Shown here: piece after piece, positions 53,960 to 64,000 of the stretch
Layout: every line of letters starts with the position of its first letter
How positions within the stretch are numbered: the first letter of the stretch is position 1
Assembly (NCBI GenBank): GCA_013339895.1
Contig: JABACO010000001.1
Coordinates: 34,231,480 to 34,295,479 of the forward strand
Direction of reading: 5' to 3'
DNA length: 64,000 nucleotides
From: Ephydatia muelleri
Taxonomy: Eukaryota > Porifera > Demospongiae > Spongillida > Spongillidae
Program-made: the position numbers and the translations under genes
Notes under the pieces: model-generated
What the model saw: only the letters and a program-made list of their open reading frames with translations
Told to the model about the DNA's origin: nothing
Database searches by the model: none

Positions 53960-55790
53960 TCGAGTCATAAGACTCACGTGGTGGCACTTGACAGGTGAGT
54001 AGTACAATTCAATTTGTAGCACACTTGCCCTGTTTGAGGACCTGATGGTCCTTAAGCTTTTCATGCAATGACGTGACACCTTTTCACTTCATAAGAGTCA
54101 TTGGATTCACGTGACCTTGGAGGGCGTGGCACTTGACAGGTGTATAATTCAATTTGTAGCACACTTGCCCCATTCACCACATAACTTGAGGACAAGATGT
54201 TCCTTAAGCTTTTCATGTAGTGACACCTTTTCTCCTCAAAGGGGTCATTGGATTCACGTGACCTTGGAGGGCGTGGCACTTGACAGGTCAGTCGTACAAT
54301 TCAATTTGTAGCACACTTGCCCCGTTCACCACCATAACTTGAGGACAAGATGTTCCTTAAGCTTTTCATGCAGTGACACCTTTTCACCTCAAAGGGGTCA
54401 TTGGATTCACGTGACCTTGGAGGGCGTGGCACTTGACAGGTGAGTTGTACATTCAATTTGTAGCACACTTGCCCCGTTCACCACCATAACTTGAGGACAA
54501 GATGGTCCTTAAGCTTTTCATGCAATGACGTGACACCTTTTCACTTCATAAGAGTCATTGGATTAACGTGACCTTGGAGGGCGTGGCACTTGACAGGTGT
54601 ATAATTCAATTTGTAGCACACTTGCCCCGTTCACCACATAACTTGAGGACAAGATGGTCCTTAAGCTTTTCATGCAGTGACACCTTTTCACCTCAAAGGG
54701 GTCATTGGATTCACGTGACCTTGGTGGGCGTGGCACTTGACAGGTCAGTCGTACAATTCAATATGTAGCACACTTGCCCCGTTCACCACCATAACTTGAG
54801 GACAAGATGGTCCTTAAGCTTTTCATGCAGTGACACCTTTTCTCCTCAAAGGGGTCATTGGATTCACGTGACCTTGGAGGGCGTGGCACTTGACAGGTCA
54901 GTCGTACAATTCAATTTGTAGCACACTTGCCCCGTTCACCACCATAACTTGAGGACAAGATGGTCCTTAAGCTTTTCATGCAGTGACTCCTTTTCTCCTC
55001 AAAGGGGTCATTGGATTCACGTGACCTTGGTGGGCGTGGTGCTTGACAGGTCAGTCGTACAATTCAATTTGTAGCAAACTTGCCCCGTTCACCACCATAA
55101 CATGAGGACAAGATGCTTTTCATGCAGTGACACCTTTTCACCTCAAAGGGGTCATTGGATTCACGTGACCTTGGAGGGCGTGGTACTTGACAGGTGTATA
55201 ATTCAATTTGTAGCACACTTGCCCCGTTCACCACATAACTTGAGGACAACATGTTCCTTAAGCTTTTCATGTAGTGACACCTTTTCTCTTCAAAGGGGTC
55301 ATTGGATTCACGTGACCTTGGAGGGCGTGGCACTTGACAGGTCAGTCGTACAATTCAATTTGTAGCACACTTGCCCCGTTCACCACCATAACTTGAGGAC
55401 AAGATGGTCCTTAAGCTTTTCATGCAGTGACACCTTTTCATCTCAAAGGGGTCATTGGATTCACGTGACCTTGGAGGGCGTGGCACTTGACAGGTCAGTC
55501 GTGCAATTCAATTTGTAGCACACTTGCCCCGTTCACCACCATAACTTGAGGACAAGATGGTCCTTAAGCTTTTCATGCAGTGGCACCTTTTCACCTCAAA
55601 GGAGTCATTGGATTCACGTGACCTTGGAGGGCGTGGCACTTGACAGGTCAGTCGTACAATTCAGTTTGTAGCACACTTGCCCCATTCACCACTATAACTT
55701 GAGGACAAGATGTTCCTTAAGCTTTTCATGCAGTGACACCTTTTCACCTCAAAGGGGTCATTGGATTCACGTGACCTTGAGCAACATTCT
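53960..55790 (+). repeat. ~150-bp satellite-like array, 12 units
   Basis: Twelve units, each with TTGGATTCACGTGACCTTGG, GGGCGTGGCACTTGACAGGT, CAATTTGTAGCACACTTGCC and ACTTGA GGACAAGATG in that order, at spacings of about 145-155 bases. It lies inside the CACTA-like element. Short frames on both strands repeat with the unit and are not genes. Confidence 0.9.
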
Positions 55791-57170
55791 CATCACACAC
55801 TGGGAATCTCCATGGAAGTCTATAACCCCTGTTCTGTTGTTGCCATGGATTCTTTTGCAAAGAAGCATTTGTTTTCACCACAAACATTGACTTTTTTTGT
55901 ACACTATCATTTTGCTTTTTGCAATGACATATCGATTGGAGTAGTAATGCTTAACATAACATCACCAGCATTCTGTCAATGGATCGTCATTACTTCCTAT
56001 AGATCGCTAGGCATACATCAAACGATTAATAGTCATTGCAATGAGAGTGTTATACGGTCAACAAACTTTTCAAGTGTACCAGCTAGCTACATATAGATCT
56101 CCAAGTAATGCTCTGTGTAATGATTAGTTTTTAAAAATAACTATTATGTTTGTCAATTAATAGAGCTACTCACCACGTGGCATATTTTCGATTGATGTCG
56201 TGCGTGTAAGGAAAGAAAGGAACTGTCTATGGTTAGTTGGTTGCAATTGCAAAATGCAACGATTGTGTTTCATCCAACAGATTCTCATTGCTGAGTGTAT
56301 GTTGTTGACTTCAATTTTATCTCGAGGTCGTAGCTAGTTTGTGTCGTTTTTCCCTACCAAGTTTTCCGTAGCACAGCCCCATGCAACTTGTGGTAAATTT
56401 CACACACATGCACGCACACACACATGCACGCACACACACACGCACGCACACACACACACACACACCAGGATCTTTCACTGCAGCGTACTTCTTTGTGACC
56501 GCGCCGTTACCATGGCTTCCAGAACGGCTTTTAGTTCGCACAAGTAAGTCTCTCTTGTTTTTCCCCCCCCCCTCGAGTCATGATTAGAGACGTCATGAAA
56601 AGGTCAGCAAAATCGGATACGGCGCGGGTAAGAGATTGTGTTTTCATTCACAATTGCTGCTAATCTGTGTCTTTTCTTATATGTAAATAAAAGAGTGGAG
56701 TTGGAGCGGAAAAAGGTAAACGCTTCGCTAGGCTTTCTTTACCCCTTTTTCTATACTCTCAGCTAAGAGTCTGAGAGATCAAGGTGGTGTCAAGCGCAAG
56801 AAATCCCGCTAACTGCGTAGGCTAGCTGAGTGCATTTTAATTTTTACGGATGACCTTTTTTTTTTGCTATAGCTGTTCTGAGGGGAAGCAGTTTGAAGCG
56901 CTGGCCAGCACGACGCGCAACTCTCCCGTTGTCGCGTTGCAATGGATTGCTGAGCAACTCGTGCAGCGAGTTGAAGAGCCAGCAGTGGAGTCTTTCCTCG
57001 ATAGCTGCAGAGTTTGAACGTTGAATATTGATTGTTGTACGTGTATGTTTTTGATTGTAGTAAATTAAGAATCCAACTAGTATACCATGAACAGAATCGG
57101 AGTGCGTACCCAGCACCGTATACGGTGCAAAGTGTCACAAAGTGGTATACGGAGACATTGTTTTGTGAAT
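55791..57170. other. CACTA-like element interior; CA microsatellite at 56405-56465
   Basis: No transposase or other gene recognised. There is a short (CA)n tract with GCAC interruptions and a C-run at 56563. The frames present have no motif. Confidence 0.45.
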
Positions 57171-58270
57171 CCTTCTAAGCGCACGTGATGCGGTTGAGGA
57201 TACTCGAAATAAACACAGTGCGAAACTGGTTCATTCCGCAAGTGGGATTCTTGATGCGTAAACTCGAAATATACGCAAAATATCCGATAGCGTATATCCA
57301 GTTTTTTGCACAGTGTTGTACAGATTGTGCAGTGGACCAGGACAGGACCAGGACCAGGACATTTTTCAGCATCAGGAGCACCAGGTTTGATGCTGGCTTA
57401 ATGTGCATTGGCTCACACGAAGAGCAGCAAGGACAATATACTGAGTCTGTATTTGCTACCCAATGTATGATGCACTGGGCGCAAGCCATTGCTTTACAGG
57501 GAAGTTCCATTGGCTGTGTTAGAATGTCCAAACACACTGGGCACTCAAGTTGGTCCAGAACAGACAAATTATCCTTTGCTAACGGAGACAAATGCTCAGA
57601 TGAGATGACTGGGGGAGGGGCACTCTTTTTGACAGATCCAATGATCATGTTTGGGGTTATTCCTGGTAAGCGCCCTTTAGTGACATTGTGCTGTTTTCCT
57701 GCTCCTTTTGCAAGTGCGCCTTTTGCACTTTCATGAAAGTGCTCACACATCTGTATAATAGCAACATTTCATTTTATGTGGGCACATGTGTAGTCACCTA
57801 CCTTGCATTCCCGGTTTGAATGCATCTCCCACTGAAAGGGGGCAGTGCCACATTTGTAGTGAATTTTCCTGTGTATGGCACTGATCACCCTGTTGAATGC
57901 ACGTTTGAAGGATGGACAGAAGTGTTCAGGATGAACTCTGTTGTCATCGTTGTTGGTATCAATACCAAAAGCATTTAGCAATTTTGCAGCATGTGCTTTG
58001 AAGAGAAATATGGTTGACCCTGCACACTTGTGTAATGTGATAATCTATTCCTGATATGTGTTAACAAACGCATCTATAGTAAAACAATCGCAAACGCGTG
58101 TCGTTTATTCATGTAAAAAACATAACTATTTGGTGTCTATAGAAAATGCGCTAAGGGTTAAGGATTGGAGTTTCTTGTTGTTCCAGGTCTGATGATGAAA
58201 GAATAGAACGCCTACCTTTATCGGTCGTTCCCGGAGTCCGCTCGAACGAGTCTTTTAACACAACCTCCAT

Positions 58271-58985
58271 TTTCGCTCCCGTGTGACCGTATATAAACAA
58301 GTTGCGCAGTGTTGTTTCATTTTATTTGGTGAGTGCGTACCGGGTGTTTAGAATAAAGAAAAGTGTAAAAATTGTTAAAAAAAGATTGTACATTACTTAT
58401 GTACATATTTTAGGGTACCAAAAATGTTGGAACATATGCCATTCTTAATGAGGTGGTTTCTATTGCTGATTTGGTCACGTACCGTAATGTTCTAATTGTA
58501 AACCTATAGTTTCCAGCCGCAAACAGCCGTGTTGACTTTGAGTATGTAGTGCTCCGTCCACAACCACACACCTATTATTCATAAACAAACAGCTCATGTC
58601 AGTTCAGTGATAAAAAAGGCTCATTCTGAATATTGTATATATGATCTCCCATGCATGTGTATTGTTGGGCGTTCTTACTCACGGATTCTTTTCTGTGGTT
58701 GATTCCGTTTAATTATTGTACATATTTAGTATAGTATGTAAATACAATTTGTGACCACATTCAGTGGCGCGAGCAGCGTTCGCGCGCCTCTTTTTGCACT
58801 AACGTATATGATACATCGTTTGCTGATAGCATAAGACCAATCAAGGCAGGCTACATTTAATACAGACTCTACACATCCACTTATCAAACCTACATGTGTT
58901 GTATAAACACCTATAATAAACACCTTGTCATGCAACCGTTCTAGTCATCTAAACTACAGCAAGCAGCAGTCCCTATATACTAGCT
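58271..58985. other. Intergenic; 5' flank of the transposon gene and 3' flank of the metallopeptidase
   Basis: No coding evidence. On the minus strand, ATTAAA near 58856-58861 could be a polyadenylation signal for the upstream metallopeptidase gene. Confidence 0.35.
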
Positions 58986-61900
58986 CTACCAAAGGCTGCA
59001 CTTGTTTGGAGGGTTCATTGGTGAACCAGAAGGACACTTGAATGCATCAGCAAACTCAGCACTATTCATTAGAGTTCCAATCACCCTGCAGTATTTGTGT
59101 ATTTGAGACAGTAAAGAGAGGTGATTACTTAAGGTAATTATTGCATTTCTACATTACCTCAAGGGATCAGGGCTGTGCTCATCAGTCATCACAAGGTACT
59201 GTACTGCTTCCTTAGTCTGATAACTGCACCAGGTCTATTGGGTGCATAAATGTGGCTTGCATCACCATAATGATACAAAGTTTCTCTTGAGATCATTGCA
59301 TAAACGTTGACCTGGTAAGGCTAATCATTAAGTACATTTTAACTCTCTTTGCCTTGTTCTACACCATGCAAGTATAAATTATAAGTGCTTTCCTTTAAAT
59401 TGCAAATGAATTTATTAAGTCGTATATTTCATTTTGAATTTTTTCAGAAGAGACTGTTGTCCAAAATAAAGGCACTATTGCATAGAAAACCCAATACTTT
59501 AGTGAATGTAATTAATAAGAACATGTTGATTTACCTGCCCAAAAGCAATAAAAAACATCTGTTCATCTGTGTAGTTAAGACCAGGTAGAAGTTGTATTGC
59601 ACCATTGCTTTGTTTTGTCATTTTATATGCCTGGAATGTGAGTGCGTTTGATTATCACAGTAATAGAAATGTAACCATGTATACATCATGCAAATGCACA
59701 TACCATGTACGGGGATATCAATCCTCCATTGTCAGCAATATTCTCTGGTAGCGTGTTTGTTCCATTGTCCTGGGATAAAATATTCTATATTTAACCACGT
59801 ATAACGTTTACAACCTGCGAGGACTTATGGGAGTATTGAAACAAGAAACTATTGATAGAATAAGAAATACATATTTTTAATGAACAGTATAATTATGTCA
59901 CGGCGGTGACCATACGACAGAGGAAAAAACTGAATGTCTGGATCTGTTAGACGGAGAAAGTGTTGTTCGTGTAATGGAAAGTTTGCGCGTTGTAAGTCGT
60001 GTGCATGTGTGAAAAGACTCCAGCCATGTTCAAACTGTCTTCCGATGAAGCATGGAGGTTGTTCTAATTCAAGCGCATCGTTATCTATAGCAGATACAGA
60101 ATCGTCGTTTTCATTGTTGGCTTCTGCTCCACCTAGTGACACCGCTCCCCACCTAGTGACACTGCTTATTCACCACATTCATCGACTCTACCACAACCAT
60201 CAATGAATTCATTGACGTCATCCCTGCCTTTGTCGCCACCTCAACCTCCACGGCCACCACCGCAACAACCTTCGCCGCAGCGGGTCATTTCTAAAGGCAA
60301 ACCCTGCATTGTCCAGGGCTGTTCTGAGTGTGTAGTCTTACCAATTCCTCCATTAGCTCCTGCTTTTGAGCAGGCTGTGCAGCCTTCAGTACACACGACC
60401 GATGAACTCACCACACACTCGCAACACACCTTGAAACACAAAAAGGCCTGTGTTGTCCTAGGCTGCTCTGAACTTATCGCTCCCACTATGTGGCGTCACC
60501 ACTTGGGTCTTCACGCACAAGGCTTATTCCCTGGTGCTGTTCCTCAATCTTGGCTTGCAGAGCAAGATCTTTTTATCTGTCCCAACTGTCTTTTACTAGT
60601 GGCCAACTCACATCACTCCTCTCACCAGCGGAAGTGTTCCCATTCCTTCAACGTACCCGCTTCTTGCTTTGATGAAGCTATAGATCCACCACTGTCACTA
60701 CCGTCTTTGACTGATGTTTTTCAAGCTAAGTGCAACACCATCTGTCACATTCCATCTCGTGACAAACAAGCATTCGCCCAAGTCCTTTCATCTACCTTAA
60801 TGGCTGTTGTACATGAAAACTCAGAGCAGGCTTGGCTTAAACTTCTAATGCTTCCCAAATCTGTTCTCTTTCCTCCCAAGCAGAGAGGACAGTCATCACA
60901 AGCCCATATCAGTCAGTCAGTTATGTAACCTATGGTCTAAAGGGGAACTCCACTCTCTATGGGAACGGATGCTATCTCAGTCTTCCTCTCAACCTGTCCA
61001 TCATATACGTGCAGAGAACTCCAACTATGCCCTTAATGCTGTTTCTTTAGCTAGGGAGGGACTTCTTTCAAAGGCCTGTCAAGTTCTCACTTCTGGAGGA
61101 GTAGCACCCAATAATGACACCACCTGGGGCCTCCTGCAGTCAAAACACCCTAAAAGTGCACTACCATGTCCACCTATTTGTTCCCAGTCAACCAAACCTC
61201 TCCTGCCTCCTAACTTCAACATCATGGCAGTCCTTAACTCATTCCCTAAGGATACAGCATGTGGTCCGTCTGGATTGCGCATTCAGCATTTAATAGATGC
61301 TGCTGAGGTTCCCCTACAACTCCCAATCACTTCTTCTATTATAGAGATTGTCAACTTGCTTGCTTCAGACCATCTCAGGTGGCAAAATACTTAGCAGGTG
61401 GCAGCCTCATTGCCCTTGAGAAACACAAACCAGACTGTCCACCTGATGTCCGGCCTATTGCTATAGGAGAATGCTTGAGAAGATTAACGGGTAAGTGCCT
61501 TTGTATTGTCAGTAAGCAGAAAGCCGCAGACTTCTTCTTTCCTCACCAAATGGGTGTGGCCTGCCCCTCTGGTTCTGAAAAGATAATTCATGGTCTACGT
61601 AGTTGTGTTGATGAACATTGGTTTAGTACTGACTTCACAGTTCTCAAAATAGACTTGCGCAATGCCTTTAACTTGGTTTCTCGGCAAGCTGTCCTGGATG
61701 AATGCCTCCACCATTTTCCAGAGCTCTTTCCTTGGACGCTTTGGTGTTACGGTCAGCATCCTTCACTGCTACACTCCCTGGGCACTATTAGCTCTGAGTC
61801 TGGGGTACAGCAAGGAGATCCCATGGGGTCTCTACTCTTCTGCTTGGTCTTACAAAAGTTAGTCTCTGCCATTGCTGAAGACAAGGATTGTTCTTCTCTT

Positions 61901-63845
61901 TTGTTTCACAAGTGGTACATCGATGATGGCGTTATTGCTGGACCCAAACAAGCAGTTGCACATGCTCTTTCCATCATACAGGATCTGGGTCCCTCACTAG
62001 GCCTTCACATCAACATTGACAAATGCGAATTGTACAGTCCGTGTGACCTACGCCTTTTTCCATCAGACATGAAAAGGTTTGCATCACCTCACTTTGAAAT
62101 ACTTGGAGCCCCCATTGGTGACATTATTATCTGTGGCAAGTTTGTTGCCCAGAAGCGTGCAGAGGCCCGGCACCTACTGACGCAATTGGAGGAGGTTGGC
62201 TCTGTTGATCCCCAGGTGGCACTGCTCCTTTTGAGGTTATGCGGTAGTTTCTGTCGTCTGGTGCACCTGGCTAGATCAACTCCACCCTCATTGATTGTTG
62301 ATGGTCTTGCACTCTTTGATAATGATGTACGCCACTGTTTTGCCGAGTGCACCATGGTCGACACATCTGATGCAGCCTGGCAGCAAGCCCAACTTAGCTT
62401 AAGTCGTGGAGGCCTTGGGCTTCGTCGCCTTTCCCTTCATTCACCTGCTGCTTACATAGCTTCTGCAGTTGCATCTGACTGTAGCTCTCCACAAAGCAAA
62501 CATCTTCTGCATGCTATTGACCTGTTCAATGCATCTGTACCTACTACGGATGAGCTCACCATTACATCCATCACTACTTCTAACCTAACTCAAAAACTGT
62601 TATCTGCTAAGTTGGAGGACCAGCAATTTACCAAGCTATTTGCTAATGCTTCACTGCCGGATAGGGCTCGTTTACTTTCAATTTCCTCACCTCACTCATC
62701 AGCTTGGCTTTCTGTCACACCCTCTCCAAGGCTCAACCTTCATCTTGATCCCTCTGAGTTTCAAGTTGCCATTAAATGGTGGTTAGGCCTTCCTATCAGT
62801 CAAGGTCAGCTTTGTCCTCAATGCATGTCCCATTCTTTGGATCAATTTGGTCACCATGCTCTGTCATGTAAAAATGGCCCTGATGTGGTTTCCCGCCACA
62901 ACAGAGTGCGAGACACCCTTTTTGAGTTCTGCCAACGTGCATGCTTGGGTGCACAGCTTGAAGCTGGAAGCAGTCTGGGTCATGAAGCACGACAAACGCG
63001 TCCTGCCGCAGAGCCAATTCCAGGGCCATTCTATCTAGACTATATGTTTGATAGTGTGTAATGTGTTTATAATATATGTATTAATAATGTTGTGTCCTCA
63101 TCCCTAATTGGGAGTTGGGCAAGCCTGCTGCAATTGATCTTTGTGTCACATCCCCGCTTAATTCAAATACCCTACAAGTAGCGTGTGTGACACCAAATTC
63201 AGCAGCAATGCAGGCAGAACAGAGGAAGCACCACAGTAACGATGCAAAATGTGAAGAGCTAGGGTGGGTGTGCATCCCTTTGGTTGTAGAGTCCTATGGA
63301 AGTTGGGGACCAGAAGCTCAACGTTGTCTCTCCAGACTTGCAGGAAGATTAGCCACCCAACTGGGGCAGCCCAAGTCCTTAACAACTAATCTGATTTATG
63401 GCAGATTAAACTTGACCCTTATATGTATATGAGTTCTGAATATAGCATGACATTTATAATAAAAAATAAAATAAAATAAAAAATACATTCATGTAATTTT
63501 ATTGCTCAATTTTATTATCACGCGATTTTTTATGCAAGTGTATGGGTAGGGAATCATGTTTGTACAGTAACTGTACACTATAATCATAAGCTAACTCAGT
63601 GCCAATTGTCAGAATAATCTAGTCATATAGCATGTCTTGTTTTTTGGCATGTTAATTGGTAAATCTTAATCAGTGCAAATAAGTGATATTTGCGTAATAA
63701 ACACACTTCACATCACTTACAGCTATTCCAAACAGAGTAAGGTTTGAGTACTCATTGATGTAGCATTGCTGCCGAGATATAAAATTGTCAATTGAATATT
63801 GAGTCCACTGGTTATCAAGCTGTCCTGTAGCATTATACAGCCGCC
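58986..63845 (-). CDS. M13 metallopeptidase (neprilysin/ECE-like), 3' exons
   Basis: M13 peptidases are type II membrane zinc enzymes that cleave extracellular peptides. Five C-terminal exons on the minus strand: 63845-63721 ([28 protein letters not shown]), 59769-59704 ([16 protein letters not shown], with the zinc-binding Glu and Asp of ENIAD), 59630-59535 (AYKMTKQ...[18 protein letters not shown]), ~59216-59158 ([18 protein letters not shown]) and 59085-58986 ([32 protein letters not shown], stop). The final W matches the family. HExxH exons lie beyond the window. The usual VWC segment between FGQ and TKEA was not found, so a tiny exon may be missing. A 3.6 kb retrotransposon occupies the first intron shown. 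Confidence 0.88.
60203..60928 (+). pseudogene. N-terminal zinc-finger part of the non-LTR ORF
   Basis: A 241-codon stretch with a proline-rich start, then paired motifs [10 protein letters not shown] and [12 protein letters not shown]...MWRHHLGLH, and [20 protein letters not shown], which look like nucleic-acid-binding fingers. It continues from the Cys-rich segment at 59934 by a frameshift and runs into the reverse transcriptase lead-in by another, so it is part of one broken ORF. Confidence 0.55.
61379..63061 (+). CDS. Reverse transcriptase with C-terminal zinc knuckle (560 codons)
   Basis: Reverse transcriptase motifs in order: [18 protein letters not shown], Asp in [37 protein letters not shown], catalytic [25 protein letters not shown] and ILGAPIGD. 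A thumb-like region with [20 protein letters not shown] follows, then [19 protein letters not shown], a CCHC-like knuckle with [13 protein letters not shown]. This layout, with an endonuclease-like domain after the knuckle (63100-63430: [20 protein letters not shown]), suits R2/NeSL-type elements with a restriction-like endonuclease. The frame ends early at 63061 because of a ~75-base insertion. Confidence 0.8.
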   Translation: MAKYLAGGSLIALEKHKPDCPPDVRPIAIGECLRRLTGKCLCIVSKQKAADFFFPHQMGVACPSGSEKIIHGLRSCVDEHWFSTDFTVLKIDLRNAFNLVSRQAVLDECLHHFPELFPWTLWCYGQHPSLLHSLGTISSESGVQQGDPMGSLLFCLVLQKLVSAIAEDKDCSSLLFHKWYIDDGVIAGPKQAVAHALSIIQDLGPSLGLHINIDKCELYSPCDLRLFPSDMKRFASPHFEILGAPIGDIIICGKFVAQKRAEARHLLTQLEEVGSVDPQVALLLLRLCGSFCRLVHLARSTPPSLIVDGLALFDNDVRHCFAECTMVDTSDAAWQQAQLSLSRGGLGLRRLSLHSPAAYIASAVASDCSSPQSKHLLHAIDLFNASVPTTDELTITSITTSNLTQKLLSAKLEDQQFTKLFANASLPDRARLLSISSPHSSAWLSVTPSPRLNLHLDPSEFQVAIKWWLGLPISQGQLCPQCMSHSLDQFGHHALSCKNGPDVVSRHNRVRDTLFEFCQRACLGAQLEAGSSLGHEARQTRPAAEPIPGPFYLDYMFDSV

Positions 63846-64000
63846 CTGATAAAAAGTCAGTCAATGAAATACATATATTTAAAAATCTCTAGCAGTTATT
63901 TTCTCCCGATGGATATTATCAATGCTCCTAGTTATCCATTAAGCCAGTATGTGTTTCAATATCTCTCTACAAATGGGCTTTGCGTAACACGATTAGGCAA
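63486..64000. other. Intron sequence around the 63721-63845 metallopeptidase exon
   Basis: AT-rich, with no further exon recognised from 63846 to the window end. The next upstream M13 exon (HExxH) must lie outside. Confidence 0.4.

Larger units (their letters stand above)
53287..57315. mobile_element. CACTA-like element, 4029 bp, 3-bp TSD
   Basis: Left end CACTGTGCAAAAAACCTAGT, right end (inverted) GTTTTTTGCACAGTG, with further similarity for ~50 bases (TATACGCT...TATTTTGC). Both ends are flanked by TTG (53284-53286 and 57316-57318). CACTR termini and a 3-bp duplication suit CACTA/EnSpm. Removing it joins the RING exon to the downstream part of the RAG1-like gene. No transposase was recognised, so it is probably non-autonomous. 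Confidence 0.65.
51250..58270 (-). pseudogene. RAG1-NTD-like RING transposon gene (N-RAG-TP type), most complete copy
   Basis: Exon 1 58270-58216 (MEVVLKDSFERTPGTTDK); exon 2 58019-57802 (AHAAKLLNAFGID, RVHPEHFC, FQWEMHSNRECK); exon 3 from 57750 after a 51-base intron (MCEHFHES..., RING LECPVCLDILTQPMELPCK, CAQCIIHW, CPCC, HIKPASNLVLLMLK). A CACTA-like element (53287-57315) interrupts it. Then ECTPSLTHEEQ (52900s), LSDEEWKSLLKEAGISDE, IGPAEVLALKVGL, WNKIRLLRK (to ~52495), APLVFIPIPNLIQKVTQLLD (52300-52245), GKGGGTFKANFQIVNVAAPN (52160-52010), KVFLSGDYEFLSKIYGL (51920-51870), VCPPGLHITLGIF (~51560) and QELQKLQIYTAEILK (~51400). The zinc/RING part parallels RAG1. Stops and frameshifts mark decay. 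A TATA-like TTTATATA lies upstream of exon 1. Confidence 0.7.
59900..63485 (+). mobile_element. Non-LTR retrotransposon, frameshifted, with A-rich tail
   Basis: One original ORF appears broken into 59934-60206 ([20 protein letters not shown], Cys-rich), 60203-60928 (two C-x-x-C/H finger-like motifs: [16 protein letters not shown]...WRHHLGLH, and CPNC...HQRKC), 60929-61394 ([18 protein letters not shown]), 61379-63061 (reverse transcriptase) and 63081-63432 (endonuclease-like tail). The 3' end is an AAAATAAAATA-type tail at 63457-63483. It lies in a neprilysin intron, antisense to that gene. The 5' limit is approximate and no target duplication was recognised. Confidence 0.75.

Noticed and set aside
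54061..55365. Repeated frames such as FSPQRGHWIHVTLEGVALDR
   Set aside because: They recur with the 150-bp satellite unit inside a transposon and have no start or splice structure.
57175..57320. C-terminal extension of the RING frame (WIYAIGYFAYISSLR...)
   Set aside because: It is read-through into the inverted end of the CACTA-like insertion.
59240..59330. Frame [16 protein letters not shown] near the metallopeptidase exons
   Set aside because: It does not match the M13 family and disagrees in phase with the next exon, so it was not added to the gene.

Overview
The window looks like nuclear DNA of a metazoan, most probably a sponge (demosponge). The three host genes are metazoan in type and are split into many small exons by GT-AG introns, several only tens of bases long. 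The sequence is crowded with microsatellites and minisatellites. Several transposon protein families here are ones I associate with sponge and cnidarian genomes. The species assignment is inference. No bacterial operon, rRNA or tRNA was seen.

Host genes. (1) TRMU/MTU1, the mitochondrial tRNA 2-thiouridylase, runs on the minus strand from 28836 down to 21440. Twelve exons can be placed, with consistent phases giving about 384 residues. (2) A glutathione S-transferase starts only 101 bases away on the plus strand (28938-31797; five exons, 246 residues), so the pair probably shares a bidirectional promoter. (3) The 3' end of an M13 (neprilysin/ECE-like) metallopeptidase lies on the minus strand at 58986-63845, with its 5' exons beyond the window. 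A possible terminal exon of a small membrane protein is at 1756-2001.

Segmental duplication. About 4.8 kb containing TRMU exons 6-12 and a dead transposon is present twice (10614-15445 and 18773-23655), nearly identical outside its minisatellites. The second copy is in phase with TRMU exons 1-5. The first is an orphan half-gene.

Mobile DNA dominates the rest. A family whose N-terminus resembles the zinc/RING region of vertebrate RAG1 (N-RAG-TP-like) occurs at 7.9-9.5, 11.0-12.4, 19.2-20.5, 50.6-50.9 and 51.2-58.3 kb. The last copy is the fullest, with a mappable first exon and small introns. Others are: an apparently intact hAT transposon (23886-26443) nested in an older long-TIR element inside TRMU intron 5; a Ty3/gypsy element (37766-42149) inserted in a decayed Ginger-type element (36180-42200); a second Ginger element (43170-46194) inserted in a dead non-LTR retrotransposon; an integrase plus Ulp1 remnant (48.8-50.6 kb); a CACTA-like element (53287-57315) splitting the RAG1-like gene; a TIR element with 9-bp target duplications (8020-9282); hAT-type MITEs; foldback elements; a 13-exon decayed transposon-type gene (15683-18049); and a non-LTR retrotransposon with a long reverse transcriptase frame (59.9-63.5 kb) inside a neprilysin intron.

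Gene models were assembled by eye from reading frames and splice sites. Family names rest on remembered motifs, not on database searches.
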